From the NCBI RefSeq assembly GCF_023541015.1, contig NZ_JALNPR010000001.1, forward strand, positions 124,001 through 188,000: 64,000 bases of DNA, written 5' to 3'. The notes beneath the pieces are model-generated. The model made no database searches and was not told the DNA's origin. It was given only the letters and a program-made list of their open reading frames with translations. This document shows, in pieces, positions 50,924 through 59,307 of the stretch. Source of the DNA: Marivivens donghaensis. GTDB taxonomy: Bacteria > Pseudomonadota > Alphaproteobacteria > Rhodobacterales > Rhodobacteraceae. Each line of letters opens with the position of its first letter. Position 1 is the first letter of the stretch. The position numbers and the translations under genes were made by a program.

Positions 50924-53632
50924 ATGACGACGCCTTCGCGCATCACGGCCGTTTTAGGCCCAACCAACACGGGTAAAACGCATTACGCGATTGAACGGAT
51001 GTTGGCCTATCCGACAGGTATTATCGGCCTGCCGCTACGTCTTTTGGCGCGCGAGGTCTATGATCGGATCGTTGAAAAACGTGGGGCGATGGTTGTGGCA
51101 TTGATCACGGGCGAAGAGCGTATCGTGCCGCCCCGTGCCAAATATTGGGTCTGCACCGTCGAAGCGATGCCCCCCGGAATGGGGTGTGATTTTCTGGCCG
51201 TCGATGAGATCCAGCTTTGCTCTGATCCTGAACGCGGCCACGTCTTTACCGACCGTTTGATGAACGCCCGTGGGTTGAAAGAGACTGTGTTCCTTGGTTC
51301 TGAAACCATGCGCAATGCGATTGCCGCTATGGTGCCAGAGGCACAGTTCATGAAAAAGGATCGCTTTTCGACTTTGACCTACGCAGGTTCGAAAAAGATA
51401 AGTCGGATGCCTGCGAGGACGGCAATCGTCGGATTTTCAGTTGAAAATGTGTATGCAATTGCAGAGCTGTTGCGCCGTACCAAAGGTGGGGCCGCTGTCG
51501 TAATGGGCGCATTGTCGCCACGCACGAGAAACGCTCAGGTTGAAATGTACCAGAACGGGGATGTGGACTACCTCGTTGCGACTGATGCGATTGGCATGGG
51601 GCTGAACCTCGATATCAATCACGTGGCGTTTTCGGCTCTGACCAAATTCGACGGTCAGCGGATGCGGTATCTCGAACCTGACGAGCTGGCACAGATCGCG
51701 GGTCGCGCTGGGCGCCACATGACGGACGGCACCTTTGGTGTGACGGGAGAAGCACACGACCTAGACGATGAGGTCGTGAAGGCGATTGAGAACCACCAGT
51801 TCCGTCCGATCAAGAAACTGCAATGGCGAAATGGGCGGCTTCAGTTTGGGTCGGTCACGCGACTGATCCAGACACTTGAACAGCGCACCGATGATCCGTG
51901 GCTGACGCGGGTGCGGGAATCAGATGACCTCGCCGCGCTGCGAAACCTGTCCCAGGACGCCGAAGTTGTCGCGCGAGCGTCAGATGGGCCGTCCGTTCAA
52001 TTGCTCTGGGATGTTTGCCGTATACCTGATTTCCGCGGAATTTCGCGTAATGAACATGCGAACCTGTTGCGTGAGATTTTCAACTTCCTTCACCAGCATG
52101 GACAGGTGCCTGACGATTGGTTTGCGCGGCAGGTAAAGCGTATTGATCGGACGGACGGGGACATTGACACGCTGTCAAAACGATTGGCCTATATCCGCAC
52201 TTGGACTTATGTGGCGCAACGCCGCGAGTGGCTGAGGGACGAAACCCATTGGCGTGACGCGACTCGCGCTGTAGAAGACCGACTATCTGACGCGTTGCAC
52301 GACGCGTTAACGCAAAGATTTGTGGACCGGCGGACCAGCGTTTTGCTTCGCCGGCTCAAGCAGAAGGAGGGCCTTGTGGCCGAAGTAAACGATCAGGGTG
52401 AAGTAACTGTTGGCGGTGAATACGTCGGCAAGTTGGAAGGCTTCCGTTTCCGTATGGACAAAACTGGCAGCCCGGACGAGGCCAAGACCCTGCGTCAGGC
52501 GTCGGTTCAGGCATTGGCACCGCAGTTTTATCTGCGCGCAGACCGTTTCTACAACGCGCCGGACACCGAAATTGACTACACCGAACAGGGTGGTCTGATG
52601 TGGGGTGAACACGCGGTTGGTAAATTGGTCGCAAGCCAAGACGCGATGAAGCCGCAGGTCGTTGCCTTTGTTGACGAAGAAGCTGGCGATGACGTGGCCC
52701 AAAAGGTTCAGCGCCGTCTGCAACACTTCATCGACCGCAAAATCGCTGCTCTGTTCGAGCCGATGCTGAACATGCAGCGCGATGAGGCACTGTCTGGCAT
52801 GGCAAAAGGATTTGCGTTCCGTTTGGCCGAAGGTTTCGGTATTTTGCCGCGTGGCGAAGTTGCCGATGACGTTAAACAACTCGACCAAGATGCCCGTGGC
52901 GCACTGCGCAAACATGGCGTTCGCTTTGGTCAGTTCACTATTTTCATGCCCCTTCTGCTGAAACCTGCGCCGACCCGTCTGCGTTTGGTTCTGTGGTCGC
53001 TGGCGAACAAACTCGACGAATTCCCCGAAGCACCGCCTCCGGGTCTGGTGACTGTGCCGGCGTCCAAGGATGCGGTTCCGGGTTACTATGCGATGGCGGG
53101 TTACCGTGCGGCTGGCGAGCGCGCTGTGCGTATCGATATGCTGGAACGTCTTGCCGACATGCTGCGCGACAAAGACAGCCGTGGTGGGTTTGAAGCGAAC
53201 CCCGACATGCTGTCGATCACTGGCATGACGCTCGAACAATTCGCGGACCTGATGCAAGGTCTGGGCTACAAGGCTGAACGCGGTGAGCGTGCAAAGGTTA
53301 AAGCAGCAGATGCTGCAAAGCCTGAAGCAGAAGCGACCGAAGAAGCCGTTGCTGAGGTTGCTGAAACCCCAGCAGATGCTGCGCCCGAGGAAATGGAAGT
53401 TTTCTTCACATTTACTTGGGGTGGTCGTCCAGCTGGCGCGCGTCGTCAGGGCGGTAAACCGCAGGGCCAGCAGGGCAAACCGCGCCGCGAAGGTGGCAAA
53501 GGTGGCCCGAAAGGCAAAGGCGGCAAAGGTGGTAACAAGCCTCAGTCGTTTGAGGCCAAACCACGCAAAGAAAAACAGATCGACCCGAACAACCCGTTCG
53601 CGGCCGCCCTGTCGGGCTTTAAGGCCAAGTAA
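50924..53632 (+). CDS. SUV3-like superfamily 2 RNA/DNA helicase
   Basis: The 902-aa protein opens with Walker A GPTNTGKT (residues 12-19), then DEIQ as motif II (residues 94-97), and a helicase C domain with TDAIGMGLNLD and QIAGRAGRH. This pattern matches mitochondrial SUV3 and its alphaproteobacterial relatives. The C-terminal end (about residues 785-902) has an Ala/Glu stretch and then a Gly/Lys/Arg-rich tail likely to bind RNA. ATG 50924 is preferred over 50918 because GGGG lies 7 bases before it. An S4 RNA-binding protein gene follows by 3 bases. Confidence 0.9.
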   Translation: MTTPSRITAVLGPTNTGKTHYAIERMLAYPTGIIGLPLRLLAREVYDRIVEKRGAMVVALITGEERIVPPRAKYWVCTVEAMPPGMGCDFLAVDEIQLCSDPERGHVFTDRLMNARGLKETVFLGSETMRNAIAAMVPEAQFMKKDRFSTLTYAGSKKISRMPARTAIVGFSVENVYAIAELLRRTKGGAAVVMGALSPRTRNAQVEMYQNGDVDYLVATDAIGMGLNLDINHVAFSALTKFDGQRMRYLEPDELAQIAGRAGRHMTDGTFGVTGEAHDLDDEVVKAIENHQFRPIKKLQWRNGRLQFGSVTRLIQTLEQRTDDPWLTRVRESDDLAALRNLSQDAEVVARASDGPSVQLLWDVCRIPDFRGISRNEHANLLREIFNFLHQHGQVPDDWFARQVKRIDRTDGDIDTLSKRLAYIRTWTYVAQRREWLRDETHWRDATRAVEDRLSDALHDALTQRFVDRRTSVLLRRLKQKEGLVAEVNDQGEVTVGGEYVGKLEGFRFRMDKTGSPDEAKTLRQASVQALAPQFYLRADRFYNAPDTEIDYTEQGGLMWGEHAVGKLVASQDAMKPQVVAFVDEEAGDDVAQKVQRRLQHFIDRKIAALFEPMLNMQRDEALSGMAKGFAFRLAEGFGILPRGEVADDVKQLDQDARGALRKHGVRFGQFTIFMPLLLKPAPTRLRLVLWSLANKLDEFPEAPPPGLVTVPASKDAVPGYYAMAGYRAAGERAVRIDMLERLADMLRDKDSRGGFEANPDMLSITGMTLEQFADLMQGLGYKAERGERAKVKAADAAKPEAEATEEAVAEVAETPADAAPEEMEVFFTFTWGGRPAGARRQGGKPQGQQGKPRREGGKGGPKGKGGKGGNKPQSFEAKPRKEKQIDPNNPFAAALSGFKAK

Positions 53633-53635
53633 GGC

Positions 53636-54034
53636 GTGGACGATCCGCGGCCCACTATCCGCATCGACAAATGGCTCTGGCATGCGCGTTTTTTCAAGAC
53701 GCGCACGCTAGCCGCCGATGTGGTGAAACAGGGCAAGGTGCGGATCGACAGCCAACCTATTTCCAAACCAGCGCGTATGGTGGGTCCGGACAACGTTCTG
53801 ACCTTTGCCCAAGGGCACGATATCCGTGTCGTCCGAATCCTCGCGATCGGCGAACGGCGCGGTCCTGCCCCCGAAGCGCAGGCGCTTTACGAAGATTTGG
53901 CGCCAATCACCAAGGATGCGACGGAAAAAGCTCCCAAAAATCCCGCATTTGATGGGAAGGGACGCCCCGGAAAACGCGAGAGACGGAACATGGCGTCGCA
54001 TCTGGGCTCTGACGATCCATTCGCGCTTGAATGA
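53636..54034 (+). CDS. S4-domain RNA-binding protein (Hsp15-like)
   Basis: The 132-aa protein has an S4 domain at about residues 5-65 (RIDKWLWHARFFKTRTLAADVVKQGKVRID), like Hsp15/HslR, which binds free 50S subunits. A basic Lys/Arg-rich C-terminus follows (KGRPGKRERRNMASHL). Start GTG 53636 is 3 bases after the helicase stop, so both are one unit with a shared RNA role. Confidence 0.88.
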   Translation: MDDPRPTIRIDKWLWHARFFKTRTLAADVVKQGKVRIDSQPISKPARMVGPDNVLTFAQGHDIRVVRILAIGERRGPAPEAQALYEDLAPITKDATEKAPKNPAFDGKGRPGKRERRNMASHLGSDDPFALE

Positions 54035-54082
54035 TTGGGCAGGGCGGTCTAGCAAGGCGCCCGAACATCATAGGACCGATCC

Positions 54083-54418
54083 ATGACCTACGTCGTTACG
54101 GAAAACTGCATTGCCTGCAAATACACAGACTGCGTTGAAGTCTGCCCAGTAGACTGTTTCTACGAAGGCGAGAATTTCCTCGTCATCCACCCTGATGAAT
54201 GCATCGATTGCGGCGTGTGCGAGCCAGAGTGCCCTGCAGACGCAATCCGTCCGGACACTGAGCCGGATATGGAGAAATGGGTTGAATTCAACCGCAAGTA
54301 TTCGGAACTCTGGCCTGTTATCACGGCTAAGAAAGACCCGATGCCGACCGCAGAAGAGATGGACGGCAAGCCCGGCAAGATGGATCTCTTCTCTGAGGCT
54401 CCCGGCGAAGGAAACTGA
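54083..54418 (+). CDS. fdxA: 7Fe ferredoxin FdxA
   Basis: The 111-aa protein has [18 protein letters not shown] and [16 protein letters not shown], the Cys spacing of [3Fe-4S][4Fe-4S] ferredoxins, and the long C-terminal extension of the FdxA type. It carries electrons at low potential. A very strong terminator follows, separating it from carD. Confidence 0.95.
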   Translation: MTYVVTENCIACKYTDCVEVCPVDCFYEGENFLVIHPDECIDCGVCEPECPADAIRPDTEPDMEKWVEFNRKYSELWPVITAKKDPMPTAEEMDGKPGKMDLFSEAPGEGN

Positions 54419-54441
54419 TCTGATTCGACCAAATTGATTCG

Positions 54442-54478
54442 AGGCTATTCTATCCACGCGATAGAATAGCCTTGTTTT
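54442..54478 (+). terminator. Strong Rho-independent terminator of fdxA
   Basis: AGGCTATTCTATC (54442-54454) pairs perfectly with GATAGAATAGCCT (54460-54472), a 13-bp stem with 5-base loop, followed by TGTTTT. It lies 23 bases after the fdxA stop. Confidence 0.92.
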
Positions 54479-54662
54479 ATATGGGGCTATTGGGTTTGCC
54501 CCTGCTGCGGTGCGGCGCTTCCAAGAAGTCGGATTTTGTGATATAAGTTTTGCAAATGCTGCCGGAAAACTGACCCATCCCTATATCCAACTTACTCCGA
54601 CGGAGGCTTTTGCCCCGCCGGATCTTGTGACTCTTTGGGGTCGGTCCATAGGAAGGACGAAA

Positions 54663-55172
54663 ATGACTAAATCCAAGAAGAACGACTTCAGCCCGAACGA
54701 ATTTGTGGTCTATCCCGCTCATGGCGTTGGCCAGATCGTGAACATCGAAAAGCAGGAAGTCGCTGGGTTCGAACTCGAAATGTTCGTGATTTCCTTCGAA
54801 AAAGACAAAATGACCCTTCGCGTGCCGACAAACAAGGCCACCGAAGTGGGTATGCGTAGCCTGTCGTCGCCTGACGTTGTCGCTCATGCGATGAAGACCC
54901 TGAAGGGTAAAGCGAAGGTGAAGAAAGCTATGTGGTCGCGTCGCGCTCAGGAATATGAACAGAAGATCAACTCTGGCGATCTGATCGCGATTGCTGAGGT
55001 TGTCCGTGACCTGCACCGTGCGGACGACCAGCGCGAGCAGTCCTATTCTGAGCGTCAGTTGTACGAAGCTGCGCTTGAGCGCCTGACCCGCGAAATCGCG
55101 GCTGTCGGCGGCCATAACGAGCAAGACGCTGCAAAAGAAATCGACAGCGTTCTGGTTGGCCGCGCCGCCTGA
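54663..55172 (+). CDS. carD: CarD-family transcriptional regulator
   Basis: The 169-aa protein has the CarD/CdnL RNA-polymerase-interacting domain (FSPNEFVVYPAHGVGQIVNIEKQEV) and a helical DNA-contacting C-terminus (WSRRAQEYEQKINSGDLIAIAEVVRDLHR). Such proteins bind RNA polymerase and stabilise open complexes at housekeeping promoters. ATG 54663 follows GGAAGGACGAAA; the long frame from 54510 is not used. Its terminator (55195-55222) is close behind. Confidence 0.93.
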   Translation: MTKSKKNDFSPNEFVVYPAHGVGQIVNIEKQEVAGFELEMFVISFEKDKMTLRVPTNKATEVGMRSLSSPDVVAHAMKTLKGKAKVKKAMWSRRAQEYEQKINSGDLIAIAEVVRDLHRADDQREQSYSERQLYEAALERLTREIAAVGGHNEQDAAKEIDSVLVGRAA

Positions 55173-55194
55173 TTGGTTGAAGTTTTGATTATGG

Positions 55195-55222
55195 AAAAGC
55201 CGCGCAAATTGCGCGGCTTTTT
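55195..55222 (+). terminator. Rho-independent terminator of carD
   Basis: AAAAGCCGCGCAA and TTGCGCGGCTTTTT form a GC-rich hairpin ending in a T-run, 22 bases after the carD stop. Confidence 0.9.
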
Positions 55223-55284
55223 CGTTTTTAGGTCATGGGGGCGCTGCCCCCAAACCCCCGGGATATTTTGGGCACAAAGGCAGG

Positions 55285-56826
55285 TTAAAAGAGGCTGCCT
55301 TGTTCTGGTGGTTTTGGCTTCTTGGCCTTGGGGGCGGCTTTTGGGGTGTCGTCGAGCGTGATCCGTCCGTCCGCGAACTGGATTTCGAGGGCGCTCGCTG
55401 ACTTGGCTTCTTTGGTGGTTGTAATGACTTTGTCGCCGTCGCGGATCACCGCATAGCCCCGTTGCAACGTGGATTCGTAGCCGAGGGTCAGGCGTAGGCG
55501 GTCTAATGCAGTCAGTTTTGCCTTACGATCTGCGAGGTCGCGGTTCGCGTGGTCAGTCAGTCGGCGGGCAAGCGGGACGAGCCGTTCCGACAAGAGCGCG
55601 GTTTTCTCTTTGAGAGCCGCAGGGCGGATACGACTGGTCAGTGCTGTGAAATCACGGCGGTGCTGACGTGTCCCACGTGCAAGGGCAGGTGCTAGTCGAG
55701 CCGAACGATCATCGAGGCGGCGGTTTTGTTCGGCGATCCGATTTGTCAGGACCGACGGGCGAAGATGACCAGACGCCTCAGTTAGTTTGAGCCGCTTTTG
55801 GCGGGTGAAGTCGCGCAAGGCGTTGTCGAGTTTATCGGACAAGATGTCCAACCGCTGACTGGGCCCTTCGAGAAGCTCGGTCGCTTTGGGCATGGCGCGG
55901 GACAGGTCAGACAAGCGTTGTTGGCGCAATGTGACGGCCTGCGTTCCCGAACGGGTGAGGCGCATGCCCTGATTTTCGACCCAGTTCAAAAGTTCGAGTC
56001 GGACCGGCACAGCCAATTCAGCCGCTGCCGTCGGGGTCGGCGCGCGCATGTCCGAGGCATAGTCGATCAGCGTCGTGTCGGTTTCGTGGCCGACAGCAGA
56101 GATCAATGGGATCTGGCTCGCGGCAGCAGCGCGAACGACGATCTCTTCGTTAAAACCCCAGAGGTCTTCGATGCTACCACCGCCACGGGCGACGATGATG
56201 ACGTCTGGCCGGGGGAGCGCGCCACCTGGGGTCATCTGGTTGAACCCTTCGATGGCGTGGGCCACCTGAGGAGCGCAGTCTTTGCCTTGGACGGCGACGG
56301 GCCAAACGAGCACTTTGCGCGGAAACCGATCCCGCAGACGGTGAAGGATATCGCGGATGACTGCGCCAGTTGGGGACGTTACAACGCCGATGACTTCGGG
56401 CAGGTAGGGTAGGGGGCGTTTGCGTTCTGTCGCGAACAGCCCTTCGGCAGCGAGAGCGGCCTTGCGTTTTTCCAACATCGCCATAAGCGCACCCGCACCC
56501 GCAGGGCGAATATCTTCGACGTTGAGCTGGTATTTCGATTGCGGGCCAAAGGTCGTCAGGCGGCCAGTGGCGACAACCTCCATCCCTTCTTCGGGCATGT
56601 GGGACAGTTTGGAAACTTGGCCTTTCCAGCTGACCGAGGCGATAACGCTGCGATCATCCTTGAGGTCGAAATACATGTGACCCGTGCGGGCAATGACCAC
56701 GCGGCCAACCTCGCCTTTGACACGGACGTTGCCAAATTCACCTTCGAGCGTGCGTTTGATGGCCCCAGAAATTTCCGATACGGAAAACTCATGCGCGTTG
56801 TCGTTCGGCTCTTCGAAAAGGTCCAT
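55285..56826 (-). CDS. xseA: Exodeoxyribonuclease VII large subunit
   Basis: The 513-aa protein has the N-terminal OB fold ([26 protein letters not shown]), the nuclease core ([65 protein letters not shown]) and a coiled-coil C-terminal half, with a Pro/Lys-rich tail. It digests single-stranded DNA with XseB, which is not in this window. ATG 56826 is chosen over upstream frame starts because the OB fold follows. It diverges from purD by 70 bp. Confidence 0.94.
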   Translation of the reverse strand: MDLFEEPNDNAHEFSVSEISGAIKRTLEGEFGNVRVKGEVGRVVIARTGHMYFDLKDDRSVIASVSWKGQVSKLSHMPEEGMEVVATGRLTTFGPQSKYQLNVEDIRPAGAGALMAMLEKRKAALAAEGLFATERKRPLPYLPEVIGVVTSPTGAVIRDILHRLRDRFPRKVLVWPVAVQGKDCAPQVAHAIEGFNQMTPGGALPRPDVIIVARGGGSIEDLWGFNEEIVVRAAAASQIPLISAVGHETDTTLIDYASDMRAPTPTAAAELAVPVRLELLNWVENQGMRLTRSGTQAVTLRQQRLSDLSRAMPKATELLEGPSQRLDILSDKLDNALRDFTRQKRLKLTEASGHLRPSVLTNRIAEQNRRLDDRSARLAPALARGTRQHRRDFTALTSRIRPAALKEKTALLSERLVPLARRLTDHANRDLADRKAKLTALDRLRLTLGYESTLQRGYAVIRDGDKVITTTKEAKSASALEIQFADGRITLDDTPKAAPKAKKPKPPEQGSLF

Positions 56827-56896
56827 CTGCTCGCCCTTGTTATATTCGTCCTGCAACCTTAGAACGCCCGCAAGCAAAGGCCAAGCGGAGGGCGCA

Positions 56897-58159
56897 ATGA
56901 ACATCCTAATTTTGGGTAGTGGTGGACGTGAACATAGTCTTGCTTGGGCTGTGAAACAGAACCCGAAATGTGATCGACTGATCGTTGCGCCAGGTAACGC
57001 TGGTATCGCGCAGATTGCTGAATGTGCGGCAATCGACATTCTGGACGGCGATGTTGTTGCGACGTTCGCCGAAGAGAACGCGATTGATTTCGTCATCATC
57101 GGGCCTGAGGCCCCTCTGGCCGCCGGCGTCGCTGACCGTCTGCGCGAAGCTGGCCTAAAGGTTTTTGGCCCGTCTAAGGCGGCAGCGCAGTTGGAAGCGT
57201 CTAAAGCCTTTACCAAAGCGATCTGTGACGCCGCGAATGCACCGACGGCGGCTTATGCGCGCTTTACCTCGGCGGCCCCAGCCAAGGATTACATCCGCCA
57301 ACAGGGCGCACCGATCGTGGTTAAGGCCGATGGTCTGGCTGCGGGCAAGGGCGTGATCGTTGCGATGAACGAACAAGACGCGCTGGATGCCATCGACGAT
57401 ATGTTCGGCGGCGAATTCGGTGAGGCTGGTGCTGAAGTCGTGATCGAAGAATTTATGGACGGCGAAGAAGCGTCCTACTTCCTCCTCGTGGATGGTGAAA
57501 ACGTGCTGCCGATTGGCACCGCGCAAGACCACAAACGTGTCGGCAACGGCGACACTGGTCCGAATACGGGCGGGATGGGGGCTTATTCGCCTGCGCCCGT
57601 TCTGTCGGATGAGGTTGCTGCCAAAGCATTGAACGAAATCGTCATTCCGACCATGAAAGCGATGAAAGATCAGGGTATGCCCTATCAGGGCGTCCTTTAT
57701 GCGGGTCTGATGATCAAAGACGGTCAGCCTCGACTGGTTGAATATAACTGCCGTTTTGGTGACCCCGAATGTCAGGTTTTGATGATGCGCTTGGGTGGTC
57801 AGGCTCTCGACCTGATGCTTGCCTGCTCTGAGGGCCGTTTGAACGAAGTTCAGGCGCAATGGGCAGATGATAATGCGCTCACCGTCGTGATGGCATCGAA
57901 CGGCTATCCGGGCACCTATCAAAAAGGCACCGTGATTAAGGGTCTGGGCGATTTGCCTGAGACCAGCAGCGAATATTGCTTCCACGCGGGTACCGCCGAA
58001 AAAGACGGCGCGATTGTTGCGACGGGTGGGCGTGTTCTGAACGTGACCGCGCGTGGCGCGACCTTGGCCGAGGCGCGTGCGCGTGCCTACGCGATGGTTG
58101 AGCAGATCGATTGGGCCGAAGGGTTCTATCGCAGCGATATCGGTTGGCGCGCGCTCTGA
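56897..58159 (+). CDS. purD: Phosphoribosylamine-glycine ligase
   Basis: The 420-aa protein has the GARS features: [31 protein letters not shown]-grasp residues ([14 protein letters not shown]) and [18 protein letters not shown]. It catalyses step two of purine synthesis. ATG 56897 follows GGAGGGC; the frame extends upstream to 56684 but that part is antisense to xseA. Confidence 0.96.
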   Translation: MNILILGSGGREHSLAWAVKQNPKCDRLIVAPGNAGIAQIAECAAIDILDGDVVATFAEENAIDFVIIGPEAPLAAGVADRLREAGLKVFGPSKAAAQLEASKAFTKAICDAANAPTAAYARFTSAAPAKDYIRQQGAPIVVKADGLAAGKGVIVAMNEQDALDAIDDMFGGEFGEAGAEVVIEEFMDGEEASYFLLVDGENVLPIGTAQDHKRVGNGDTGPNTGGMGAYSPAPVLSDEVAAKALNEIVIPTMKAMKDQGMPYQGVLYAGLMIKDGQPRLVEYNCRFGDPECQVLMMRLGGQALDLMLACSEGRLNEVQAQWADDNALTVVMASNGYPGTYQKGTVIKGLGDLPETSSEYCFHAGTAEKDGAIVATGGRVLNVTARGATLAEARARAYAMVEQIDWAEGFYRSDIGWRAL

Positions 58160-58169
58160 TTTATGAGTC

Positions 58170-59204
58170 TCAAGCGAGGTTGAAGTCAGCCTCGCTTGGC
58201 ACTTGAAGCCCTTGTTTCGGTGCCCCTAGTGGGTCGTTGAGTGCCGCAACCACGGCCTCGGCTAGAAACGCGCCAGCGCGTGCTGCATCCTCGCGCAGGG
58301 TGAGGATGTTAGGGTTGCAGAACCTCAGGATCGACGTTGCTTCTTTGCCAAAAATGTCGACTTCCCGCCCTGCCGATTTAGCACCAGCGGCAGCGGCCAT
58401 CGCAGCAACGCCCGAAGCGGTTATCAGCGCATCGACATCCGGGTTGTCCTTTAGCCGTAGCGCAATCGCGGCCCGAATTTCGTCAATCCGTGCGTCACTA
58501 TCGACATCATCCAAAACTGTCAGCGATACGCCGCAATCCGTGGCAGCGGCCAAAGCGCCTTCGATCATGTGAGTTGCGTAAAGCTGGTTCTGTTTCGGCG
58601 CCAGGAGTGCGATGCGTTTGCGCCCACGCGCGGCTAAGTGGCGAACGGCAAAGTCCCCAAATGCCGCGTTGTCATAGTCGAAATAGGCATGACGATCGGA
58701 CATATTCGTGCGTCCGTGCGTGGCAAAGGGAAATTGCTTTTCCAACAGATAAGCGACACGAGGATCGTCTGCTTGGGTTCTGTTCAGGATTACCGCATCT
58801 GCCAGTCTATTTTCGACGATCTGCCGAATGGGCTTCATCGGGTCATCGTCAGGTAAATAGGGCGTGACGTTTAGGTGATAGGGTGTCTCTCGCAAGGCGC
58901 GGGCGATTGATCCGATAAGTTGCGCGGTATGGGGCATCAGTTCGGAATCTGGTCCGAGGATCAAGCTGATCACCAGCGTCTTGCCTGTCCGCAGTCGAAC
59001 GCCAGCACGATTTGGCACATAGCCAATCTCTGCCGCGATTTCGCGGATCTTCTTCTTTGTTTTTTCGCTAATGTCGGGTGCGTCGCTCAGCGCGCGAGAT
59101 ACCGTCGGGATCGCCAATCCACTCAGTTTTGAGATCGTTTTGAGTGTGGGCTTCCCTGTGACCTGCGCGGCAATAGTGTTGGTGTTCTTTCCCGCATCGG
59201 TCAT
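58170..59204 (-). CDS. LacI-family transcriptional repressor
   Basis: The 344-aa protein has an N-terminal LacI helix-turn-helix (LKTISKLSGLAIPTVSRALSD) and a sugar-binding domain (periplasmic-binding-protein fold). It diverges from a GH3 glucosidase across a 103-bp gap with a perfect 12-bp-arm palindrome, so it probably represses that gene in response to an oligosaccharide such as cellobiose or gentiobiose. The inducer is inferred. Confidence 0.92.
   Translation of the reverse strand: MTDAGKNTNTIAAQVTGKPTLKTISKLSGLAIPTVSRALSDAPDISEKTKKKIREIAAEIGYVPNRAGVRLRTGKTLVISLILGPDSELMPHTAQLIGSIARALRETPYHLNVTPYLPDDDPMKPIRQIVENRLADAVILNRTQADDPRVAYLLEKQFPFATHGRTNMSDRHAYFDYDNAAFGDFAVRHLAARGRKRIALLAPKQNQLYATHMIEGALAAATDCGVSLTVLDDVDSDARIDEIRAAIALRLKDNPDVDALITASGVAAMAAAAGAKSAGREVDIFGKEATSILRFCNPNILTLREDAARAGAFLAEAVVAALNDPLGAPKQGLQVPSEADFNLA
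58171..58198. terminator. Hairpin between purD and the lacI-type gene
   Basis: CAAGCGAGG (58171-58179) pairs perfectly with CCTCGCTTG (58190-58198). It overlaps the 3' codons of the LacI gene, between convergent genes. No strong T-run. Confidence 0.4.
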
Positions 59205-59245
59205 GTTTAAAACGTTCCTTTTATTCCTATTGTTGGACCCTACAT

Positions 59246-59273
59246 AAACGTTATAGAAAAATCTATAACGTTT
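59246..59273. promoter_or_regulatory. LacI-type operator between repressor and GH3 genes
   Basis: AAACGTTATAGA (59246-59257) and TCTATAACGTTT (59262-59273) are perfect 12-base arms with an AAAA spacer, in the divergent gap. This is as expected for a LacI-family dimer site. Confidence 0.7.
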
Positions 59274-59307
59274 TAGATTTTAGATTCCCTCTGACGGAGC
59301 ACTCAAA

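Noticed and set aside
52307-53683. 458-codon minus-strand frame opposite the helicase
   Set aside because: It is antisense to the helicase and repeats the composition bias of GC-rich reverse strands.
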